A stretch of 7,693 bases of DNA from Actinomycetota bacterium (lineage in GTDB: Bacteria > Actinomycetota > Humimicrobiia > Humimicrobiales > Humimicrobiaceae): NCBI GenBank assembly GCA_023475715.1, contig JAMCVO010000719.1, positions 1 through 7,693 on the forward strand, read 5' to 3'. Below, one piece after another: positions 1 to 5,140 of this stretch. Position 1 is the first letter of the stretch. Every line of letters begins with the position of its first letter. The position numbers and the translations under genes are program-made. Under the pieces are notes generated by a model that searched no databases, was not told where the DNA came from, and saw nothing but the letters and a program-made list of their open reading frames with translations.

Positions 1-727
1 CAAAAATGTTACTTTTCTCAACTAGTTTTTCAATAAGATTTATAGTATCACTTACCGGATTGCCGACAACAAAAACTCTCTCGCTTGCGTATCCTTCGTC
101 CAAAAGATTTTCTGAATTTATTCTTGTAGGAGCAAAATGAACGCCAGCCGAAGGTGCAGCCGCCCTGGTATCAAACTGTTCGGGATAAGGTTCGTATGAA
201 CCTTTCTTCCAGAGGCTTGTCTCTTTCAGGTCCTCAAAAAAGTTATCAACGTTAAAGTTTCCCAAAAGATTCATAATAAATTCTTTGGGCGGGCTCATTG
301 TCCTCAGTCCTGCTTCAATGTGAGCAGCACCAATAAGATTTGCAAAAGAAGCAATTCCACCGGCAACAGCAGTCGTCGTGTCTCCATATATATAGGGAAT
401 AACCTGCTTTCCAATTTTTTTAATTTCAGATAGGATAAAACCTAACCTGTCGATAATTTGAGATTGCTGTTCATAAAGAAAACCCTTAATGTTTAAATTA
501 ATGTCGGGATAAATATTGAATTCCTCTTCCAAACCGCCCGAAAGATTCCAGTCATGATGTTGACCTGAATGAACAACCAATACGAATTCATTTCTTTTTT
601 TAAGCTCTAAGATTAAAGGTGCCTGTTTGATAATATCCGGTTTTGTAGCGATTAAGACTAAGTGAATTGGACCATCATATGCTTTTATTTTTTTAAAAAG
701 ATTTTCATTAATATTAATTTTTTCCAT
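1..727 (-). CDS. wecB: UDP-N-acetylglucosamine 2-epimerase, WecB-like, partial (C-terminus off the left edge)
   Basis: The 242 visible residues match the N-terminal half of the non-hydrolysing UDP-GlcNAc 2-epimerase family, which interconverts UDP-GlcNAc and UDP-ManNAc in the cytoplasm for surface glycans. Visible motifs, in order: ATKPDIIK (27-34, in place of the usual GTRPEAIK, keeping the second Lys), SGQHHDW (54-60), YGDTTT (114-119, with the family Asp), HIEAGLRT (136-143, with the Glu), PEQFDTR (182-188, in place of PEEANR), HFAPT (197-201) and VVGNPVSDT (220-228). About 38 residues separate LRT from PEQ, where E. coli WecB has about 7. Family members are usually 350-400 residues, so roughly 130-160 should lie outside the window. 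The start is the first ATG after the upstream stop, with an AAAGG-like SD 9 nt before it. The gene follows the GT2 gene by 27 bp and is probably co-transcribed. The family call is secure. The gene symbol is by family only, since a paralogue with another UDP-sugar substrate is possible. Confidence 0.88.
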   Translation of the reverse strand, partial: MEKININENLFKKIKAYDGPIHLVLIATKPDIIKQAPLILELKKRNEFVLVVHSGQHHDWNLSGGLEEEFNIYPDINLNIKGFLYEQQSQIIDRLGFILSEIKKIGKQVIPYIYGDTTTAVAGGIASFANLIGAAHIEAGLRTMSPPKEFIMNLLGNFNVDNFFEDLKETSLWKKGSYEPYPEQFDTRAAAPSAGVHFAPTRINSENLLDEGYASERVFVVGNPVSDTINLIEKLVEKSNIF

Positions 728-754
728 AGTTAGAAACCTTTTTGTTCTGGAATT

Positions 755-1480
755 TTAGGCAACTTTATTGAAATTACTTTTTTCAGTTCTGGATAAACCA
801 TATTTAAATAAAACCAAAATTTCTCTAAATGCATCTTTTAAGCCTATTTTTTTACCTTCACTATAGCTTCTTGCATGGTATGTAATTGGCACCTCTTTGA
901 TTCTTGCAGTTAATTTTACTGCTTTTAAAACAAGTTCTGCATCAATTCCGAATTTGTTTTCTTTAATTATTATCGAACTGATAACTTCACTTTTAAATAA
1001 TTTATAGCACGTATTTACATCCGTTAAATGCATATGTGTGAAAATATTAAAAAGTATTGTTAAAAATCTGTTTCCAAAAAAGTGCCAGTGATTTTCATCT
1101 TTTTGCGGTGTTCTATTAATATATCTTGAGCCTAAAACAACATCAGCTTCACCATCCAAAACAGATTTAAGCAGCAATGCATACTCTCCGGGATCATATT
1201 CAAGATCAGCATCCTGAATTATAATAAAATCGCCTGTTACATTTTTTAAACCTGTCCTGACTGCGGCGCCTTTACCCATTTTATTTTCATTGTAAATTAT
1301 CGTATTTACTTTTGATTCAATTTTTTCTCTTAATATTTTTCTGGTAATACCGTCATTGGAATCATCTACTATTATTATCTCTTTTTCAATTTCACCAATA
1401 TCGGAGGCCCTGACACGATCTATTATTTCTTCAATTGTCCGGGGTTCATTATATACGGGGACAATAACAGATAATTTCAT
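755..1480 (-). CDS. Family 2 glycosyltransferase, polyprenyl-phosphate sugar synthase type (DPM1-like)
   Basis: A 241-residue GT-A fold glycosyltransferase. It has the N-terminal VIVPVYNE motif (5-12), IIIVDDSNDG (35-44), MGKGAAVRTG (68-77), the metal-binding DADLEYDP (90-97), GSRY (117-120), TCYK (157-160), FGIDAEL (177-183) and EGKKIG (208-213). This order is typical of enzymes that transfer a sugar from a nucleotide donor to dolichyl or undecaprenyl phosphate at the cytoplasmic membrane face. No transmembrane segments follow the catalytic domain, so it is the short soluble or peripheral form. The VDD motif is followed by SNDG rather than the common GSTDG. The ATG is preceded by GTGAGG with 7 nt spacing (1488-1493), which supports this start. 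It is first in a unit with the WecB-like epimerase. The exact sugar cannot be read from the sequence. Mannose or glucose is usual in this group. Confidence 0.9.
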   Translation of the reverse strand: MKLSVIVPVYNEPRTIEEIIDRVRASDIGEIEKEIIIVDDSNDGITRKILREKIESKVNTIIYNENKMGKGAAVRTGLKNVTGDFIIIQDADLEYDPGEYALLLKSVLDGEADVVLGSRYINRTPQKDENHWHFFGNRFLTILFNIFTHMHLTDVNTCYKLFKSEVISSIIIKENKFGIDAELVLKAVKLTARIKEVPITYHARSYSEGKKIGLKDAFREILVLFKYGLSRTEKSNFNKVA

Positions 1481-1498
1481 ATCAATGCCTCACGGTCG

Positions 1499-1529
1499 AT
1501 CATATAGTTAAATATTAATACTTGTTCAA
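1499..1529 (-). promoter_or_regulatory. Candidate sigma-70-like promoter of the GT2-epimerase unit
   Basis: Read on the minus strand, TTGAAC (1524-1529) is followed after 17 nt by TATATG (1501-1506), or after 19 nt by the better -10 match TATGAT (1499-1504). Transcription would start about 10-15 nt before the ATG at 1480, just upstream of the GTGAGG ribosome binding site. The -35 box and the spacer lie within the CAAGTATTAAT direct repeats, so a regulator binding those would compete with polymerase. Inferred from consensus matching only, in AT-rich DNA. Confidence 0.35.
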
Positions 1530-1543
1530 TTAATACTTGCTCT
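1514..1543. repeat. Pair of direct repeats with 15-bp period in the divergent intergenic region
   Basis: ATTAATACTTG occurs exactly at 1514-1524 and again at 1529-1539, with similar following bases (TTCA and CTCT). The copies overlap the likely -35 box and spacer of the minus-strand GT2 promoter, which suits an operator. The sequence is AT-rich, so chance is possible, but an exact 11-mer pair this close is uncommon. Confidence 0.45.
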
Positions 1544-1605
1544 ATTGAAATACTATTATTGAAGTTTTTAGTAATTGTAGTCCTCAATTTAAAAAATGTT
1601 AAGGG

Positions 1606-1627
1606 AAATCTTGGAGAAATCTTGGAG
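1606..1627. repeat. Perfect tandem 11-bp repeat upstream of the methyltransferase gene
   Basis: AAATCTTGGAG is present twice head-to-tail (1606-1616 and 1617-1627). An 11-bp period is about one helical turn, so both copies face the same side of the DNA, as in regulator binding sites. It ends 30 bp before the -10-like TACAAT at 1658 and so lies just upstream of the core promoter position. The repeat is seen directly. The operator role is inferred. Confidence 0.5.
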
Positions 1628-1634
1628 AGCTGTC

Positions 1635-1663
1635 TTTTATAAATTCAATTTGATTAGTACAAT
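1635..1663 (+). promoter_or_regulatory. Weak candidate promoter of the ArsM-like methyltransferase
   Basis: TACAAT (1658-1663) matches the bacterial -10 consensus at five of six bases, and the expected start near 1670 gives a leader of about 35 nt. The -35 position (TTTTAT at 1635-1640, 17-nt spacer) matches poorly, so an activator at the adjacent 11-bp tandem repeat would make sense. A second -10-like site, TATAAA at 1638-1643, is an alternative. Confidence 0.25.
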
Positions 1664-1704
1664 AGTAATAGTTCTTTATTATAACTAAAAATAGGTTTAC
1701 TAAA

Positions 1705-2469
1705 ATGGATGAAAAATCATTAAATGAAATGACTTCCGAAGAAATCAAAGAAGCGGTAAAAGAAAAATATAGCCAGGTTGCAAAAGAACCATGCGGCTCT
1801 TTTAATTTTCCTGTTGGGAAGACTTTTGCTATAGACGTTGGATATCCTAAAGAAATACTGGATAAATTGCCGCCAACATTTACAGAATCTTTTACCGGAG
1901 CAAATAATCCCCAACCTTTTATTGAGCTGAAGGAAGGTGAAATAGCGCTGGATTTAGGATGCGGAGCGGGCCTTGATCTTTATTTTTATGCCAGATCCTC
2001 AGGCGGCAAAGGAAAAGTGTATGGCCTTGACATCTCATCTGAAATGATAGAGAAAGCAAAGCATAATATGAAATCCGTTAAAATAGATAATGTGGAGCTT
2101 GTTTGCGGTTCTTCCGATAATATACCTTTTAAAGATGATTTCTTTGATGTTGTAGCTTCCAATGGAATTTATAATCTTTCACCGGATAAAGAAAAGGTTT
2201 TTAAGGAGGTTTACAGAGTGCTTAAACCAGGTGGGAGAACTGTGTTTTGTGAAATCGTTTTAAAAGACAAGCTTCCGGAAAAAACAATAAATAATATAAA
2301 TGATTTATTCAGGTGTATCGGCAGAGCCTTGCCTGAGAATGATTTTATTGCACTTATGGAAAAAACAGGATTTAAAAATACCGTGGTGATATCCAAAATA
2401 AGAAATGCAAGAACCGGGCACCCTCTTGCACTGTGCGCAAATATCCGCTCATACAAGATATTAAAATAA
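1705..2469 (+). CDS. ArsM-like class I SAM-dependent methyltransferase
   Basis: A 254-residue protein with the layout of the arsenite methyltransferase-like family. It has an N-terminal helix with VKEKYSQVA (18-26), the SAM-binding ALDLGCGAGLD (81-91), VYGLDIS (105-111), a VASNGIYNLSPDK segment (150-162), YRVLKPGG (170-177), FCEIV (181-185) and FRCIGRAL (202-209), ending in CANIRSYK. True ArsM enzymes bind As(III) through conserved cysteines. Here C204 matches the family's CxGAL-type cysteine and C30 could be an N-terminal partner. The common SNCVINL motif has Gly in place of Cys at residue 153, so arsenic activity is not assured and another small-molecule substrate is possible. Only a weak AGG precedes the ATG. 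The gene is divergent from the GT2-epimerase unit and convergent with the methyltransferase-GT2 fusion gene, and it seems unrelated to glycan synthesis. The methyltransferase call is firm. The substrate is unknown. Confidence 0.85.
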   Translation: MDEKSLNEMTSEEIKEAVKEKYSQVAKEPCGSFNFPVGKTFAIDVGYPKEILDKLPPTFTESFTGANNPQPFIELKEGEIALDLGCGAGLDLYFYARSSGGKGKVYGLDISSEMIEKAKHNMKSVKIDNVELVCGSSDNIPFKDDFFDVVASNGIYNLSPDKEKVFKEVYRVLKPGGRTVFCEIVLKDKLPEKTINNINDLFRCIGRALPENDFIALMEKTGFKNTVVISKIRNARTGHPLALCANIRSYKILK

Positions 2470-2523
2470 TAAATAAAAATTTATTAGAGTATATTTATTG
2501 GATTATATCTATTAAATTATATC

Positions 2524-2551
2524 TTGAATTATATTAACAGTTTTTTATATT
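2524..2551 (+). promoter_or_regulatory. Candidate promoter for the structured element at 2558
   Basis: TTGAAT (2524-2529) and TATATT (2546-2551) are separated by 16 nt. Each matches the sigma-70 consensus at four or five of six positions. The predicted start, about 7 nt after the -10 box, falls on or next to 2558, the first base of the 21-bp terminal stem. Just upstream, ATTATATCT occurs at 2502-2510 and 2516-2524, with a shorter copy at 2528. AT-rich DNA gives many such matches, so the fit with the stem end is the main support. Confidence 0.3.
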
Positions 2552-2557
2552 TTAAGT

Positions 2558-2775
2558 AGCATCTAAAATTTCGTGATAAAAAATAAATTGATAAGCCAGA
2601 ATGGGTATTGAGAAAACCATTTGAAGGCTTAAGCGGGCATGGTTCCTCCTCTGGGAGGAGAGCTAAGCCTGAAACTGAGCTGGCTTTTACTCGCCGGGGA
2701 AAAGCCTGCGTGTTTTTGAAATACCCATCCTGGCTCTTAAAATTACTTTATTGCTATCACGAAATTTTAGATGCT
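2558..2775 (+). ncRNA. 218-nt fold-back element: candidate structured ncRNA (alternative: MITE-like repeat)
   Basis: The ends are perfect 21-bp inverted repeats (2558-2578 and 2755-2775; AGCATCTAAAATTTCG at the left end). After an AT-rich internal loop, 2594-2609 pairs with 2720-2735 (15 of 16, one A-C mismatch), and AAAAC 2613-2617 pairs with 2712-2716. Inside sit two hairpins. The first is 2625-2634 with 2662-2670 (9 bp and a bulged A), capped by TCCTCC/GGAGGA (2644-2649, 2654-2659) around a TCTG loop. The second is GGCTTTT 2682-2688 with 2700-2706, extended by two pairs beyond a mismatch. The core 2625-2710 is about 58% G+C by hand count, while the flanks are very AT-rich. No long reading frame fills it. 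Nested pairing plus a promoter-like pair that would start at 2558 favour an RNA gene. The long perfect ends also fit a non-autonomous mobile element, and no clear target-site duplication was found. It matches no RNA family I recognise. The strand is inferred from the promoter. It lies between convergent genes and could also block read-through. Confidence 0.5.
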
Positions 2776-2825
2776 TTCAAATTTTAAAGATTTTAATATA
2801 TAGCTGAATTATCCGTAATATAATC

Positions 2826-4241
2826 TTATATGAATTTTATTTTCTTCATTGCATGAAAAGCAGTCCTGAGCAAATTAGTGCCGCCTTTCCACATGCCAAT
2901 GTTTGTGGAACCATAGGTCCTGCTCTTATAATGCACCGGTATCTCGACAATCTTTAAATTTTGTTTGTATGAACCAAGGATCAAATCATAATCGCCGTAT
3001 CTGTCAAAATTTCCAAAGTAATCCATACCTTTTTTTAACTTTTCATAATCACTCTTAAATATAACTTTCGTGCCGCATAATGTGTCTTTGAAATATTTTC
3101 CTAATATCCATGTGAAAAGCAGGCTGAAAAATTTGTTTGCTGTCATTCTTAAAAAACGCATTGCCTCTTTTTCCCTAGGATAGACAAATCTGCTGCCGTT
3201 TATGAATTCACCTTTTCCTGAGGCAATTGCATTATAAAATTTTGGAAGGTCCTTGGGGGCAACGGTCAGGTCTGCATCCAGAATCATTAAAATGTCACCG
3301 CCTGCCATATCAAATCCTTTAAAAACAGCATCTTTTTTACCCTTGCCATCCTGAACATAATATTTGATATTCCTTGTATCCTTATATTTTTCACATACCC
3401 TTTTTATCTCTTCAAGAGTATTATCTTTCGAATGGCCTTCGACAAAAATTATTTCAGTGGAGCTGCCCATATCCGGAATTTCCTGGACCGCCCTTTCTAT
3501 GTTTTCAGTTTCATTCCTTGCAGGAATTATAACAGAGCAACTGTAGTCATTATTTATTGCAGCTTCTTCTTGTATTGGTCTTGCAATCGAATAATTAATG
3601 AAACATAAATTGCTCAGATAAAAAAATTTTGAGACATATTTGTTTAAAAACTCTGAAAGGATTGGTATATATACTGGCAGCAATAGGATTGCCCCGGATC
3701 TGATTGTTTCAAGATTTGCAAGGTCCAGAAGATTTAAAATGTCTAACTTTGAAAGCCAGTTCTGCTGATATTCTTTCATTTTCAGTTTTAACTTCTCTCC
3801 GACTTTCAATATTAATTCCCAGGCAAAATTGTAGTAGGTAACTATTATTTTTGTTTTGGAATTACAAACAGGTTGTAATTTTTCAAATACTATCTGTACG
3901 TCATCGAGATATCCGATAAGGTCTGATAGAATTATAAAGTCGAATTTGCAATCCAGGTTAAGGTTTTCGGCTTCCATTTCAATAAATGTAAGCTCCGGAT
4001 AATTTTTTTTGGCTATTTCAATCATATTTGCGCTGAAATCTATCCCCACACCTTTGCCGGGTTTAAGATCGTTAAGAAGATCCCCGGTGCTGCACCCTAT
4101 CTCAAGTACAGAGCTTCCCTCCGGGACAATAAATTTCATGAACTGGGTTATTTTTTTATGATAATACCAGCTTTTCTTTTTCCAGTGTTTCCGGTCTTTT
4201 GCTATGGAATTAAAAAATTCTATTTTCTGTTTTTTATCCAT
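2826..4241 (-). CDS. Bifunctional protein: SAM-dependent methyltransferase fused to family 2 glycosyltransferase
   Basis: A 471-residue protein of two domains. Residues 1 to about 215 are a class I methyltransferase with VLEIGCSTGD (45-54), GVGIDFSANMIEIAKK (64-79, acidic Asp68) and FIILSDLIGYLDD (102-114). Residues 233-471 are a GT-A glycosyltransferase with CSVIIPARNE (235-244), FVEGHSKDNT (266-275), DGKGKKDAV (298-306), the metal-binding DADL (322-325), NGSRF (348-352), CGTKVIF (389-395) and IVEIPVHYKSRTYG (431-444). The GT half resembles polyprenyl-phosphate-sugar synthases. The linker, about 216-232, carries no obvious domain. The start is fixed, because an in-frame TAA lies two codons upstream, and no SD is visible. 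The gene follows the acyltransferase stop by 25 bp, so it is probably translated from an operon mRNA. A sugar-transferring enzyme that also methylates the sugar or lipid-linked product is the simplest reading. Both domains keep their core motifs. Substrates are unknown. Confidence 0.9.
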   Translation of the reverse strand: MDKKQKIEFFNSIAKDRKHWKKKSWYYHKKITQFMKFIVPEGSSVLEIGCSTGDLLNDLKPGKGVGIDFSANMIEIAKKNYPELTFIEMEAENLNLDCKFDFIILSDLIGYLDDVQIVFEKLQPVCNSKTKIIVTYYNFAWELILKVGEKLKLKMKEYQQNWLSKLDILNLLDLANLETIRSGAILLLPVYIPILSEFLNKYVSKFFYLSNLCFINYSIARPIQEEAAINNDYSCSVIIPARNETENIERAVQEIPDMGSSTEIIFVEGHSKDNTLEEIKRVCEKYKDTRNIKYYVQDGKGKKDAVFKGFDMAGGDILMILDADLTVAPKDLPKFYNAIASGKGEFINGSRFVYPREKEAMRFLRMTANKFFSLLFTWILGKYFKDTLCGTKVIFKSDYEKLKKGMDYFGNFDRYGDYDLILGSYKQNLKIVEIPVHYKSRTYGSTNIGMWKGGTNLLRTAFHAMKKIKFI

Positions 4242-4266
4242 ATCTTAAATATATATTAAATCAGTT

Positions 4267-5022
4267 CTATGCATTTCTTCTGTCTTTTATTACTTTAGCC
4301 GGTACACCAGCCGCCACTGAATAATCAGGAATACTCTTGGTAACCACGGCCCCGGCCCCGATTATTGAATTATCTCCAATATTGCAGCCATCCATTACTA
4401 TAGTTTTGGCTCCCAGCCAGACATTGCTGCCAATTTTTATGCCAATTGAATGCTTTTCCTGATCTCTGAAGGGGGTTTCAGGATCTGATGACATATGCCC
4501 GCCGCCGATAATATAAGTATAAGCAGCCATTAAGACATTTTCTCCAATTTCAACTTTTTTAAGGGAATAAACTTCACAATTAAATCCTATATTGACATTT
4601 TTATTCAAAATAATATCGCCATTTTTACAGGAAATAATTGTATTTCTTCCAATATATGCACCGTCATAAATTATGATGCCTTTATTATCAACTCCCTTGG
4701 CGTCAAGCATTACATTTTCATCTATTATCACATTGTTGCCGATCACTATTTTATAAGGATTTCTGATGGTAACAGATTTCCCGAATATAACCCCTTTTCC
4801 TACTTTCTTGAAAAGGAATTTGTAGAATATGGACCTTAATGCTATCCCGACGGCCCCAGGGCAGTTGGAAAACCATGACGTGAGGATCTCATATTTTAAA
4901 AATGCAAGGAATCCCTTTTTGCCCACAAACATATCGCAGTAATTTGCAAACTTTGATTTCTTACTTTTTTCCATAGTCTTCTGTATCATAGGCTCGTAAG
5001 CATTCTTTTCTTTTCCTTCCAT
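4267..5022 (-). CDS. Left-handed beta-helix (hexapeptide repeat) O-acyltransferase, WbbJ/maltose acetyltransferase-like
   Basis: A 251-residue cytoplasmic acyltransferase that probably moves an acetyl group from acetyl-CoA to a sugar hydroxyl. Residues 1-75 form a charged or hydrophobic N-terminal extension. From about 76 to 245 the protein is hexapeptide repeats with the [LIV]-G-x4 rhythm ([58 protein letters not shown]). The loop [13 protein letters not shown] (173-185) holds the probable catalytic His176, and [11 protein letters not shown] near the C-terminus is the usual family ending. AGGAAG lies 8 nt upstream of the ATG (5031-5036), a good ribosome binding site that fixes the start. It lies between the GT-C gene (118 bp upstream) and the methyltransferase-GT2 fusion (25 bp downstream), which fits decoration of the glycan built by that cluster. 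The acceptor sugar cannot be predicted. The family is certain. Confidence 0.92.
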   Translation of the reverse strand: MEGKEKNAYEPMIQKTMEKSKKSKFANYCDMFVGKKGFLAFLKYEILTSWFSNCPGAVGIALRSIFYKFLFKKVGKGVIFGKSVTIRNPYKIVIGNNVIIDENVMLDAKGVDNKGIIIYDGAYIGRNTIISCKNGDIILNKNVNIGFNCEVYSLKKVEIGENVLMAAYTYIIGGGHMSSDPETPFRDQEKHSIGIKIGSNVWLGAKTIVMDGCNIGDNSIIGAGAVVTKSIPDYSVAAGVPAKVIKDRRNA

Positions 5023-5030
5023 CCCTTTAT

Positions 5031-5070
5031 CTTCCTGAATTAATTATTATGATTTCAAAATAATATTATA
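5031..5070 (-). promoter_or_regulatory. Ribosome binding site and possible internal promoter before the acyltransferase
   Basis: On the minus strand a perfect TATAAT (5065-5070) lies about 43 nt before the ATG at 5022, with the strong SD AGGAAG at 5031-5036. No convincing -35 box is found 16-18 nt upstream. The acyltransferase and fusion gene may therefore have their own transcript in addition to read-through from the GT-C gene. Confidence 0.3.
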
Positions 5071-5140
5071 GTGTCTTAGTTAAAACAATAATATCTTATT
5101 TTAGTCAAAAACTATTTTTCAGGTATATATCGAATATTAG

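Noticed and set aside
2211..2456. 81-codon minus-strand open frame inside the ArsM-like gene
   Set aside because: It lies wholly antisense to a gene with clear family motifs, has no SD, and its product shows no recognisable pattern.
2467..2486. TAATAAAT/ATTTATTA dyad at the methyltransferase stop as a terminator
   Set aside because: All eight pairs are A-T and no U-tract follows, so the hairpin would be too weak to call.
2558..2775. Retron msr-msd RNA
   Set aside because: Inverted ends around hairpins recall a retron, but no reverse transcriptase gene lies in the window and there is no long msd-type stem.
2558..2775. SRP RNA, RNase P RNA, tmRNA or a cobalamin-type riboswitch
   Set aside because: None of the conserved motifs I know for these families is present, and the element is not positioned as a leader of a same-strand gene.
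2549..2787. ATTTTAA on both sides of the fold-back element as a target-site duplication
   Set aside because: The copies lie at unequal distances from the inverted ends (2 and 5 bp) and the motif is common in this AT-rich DNA.
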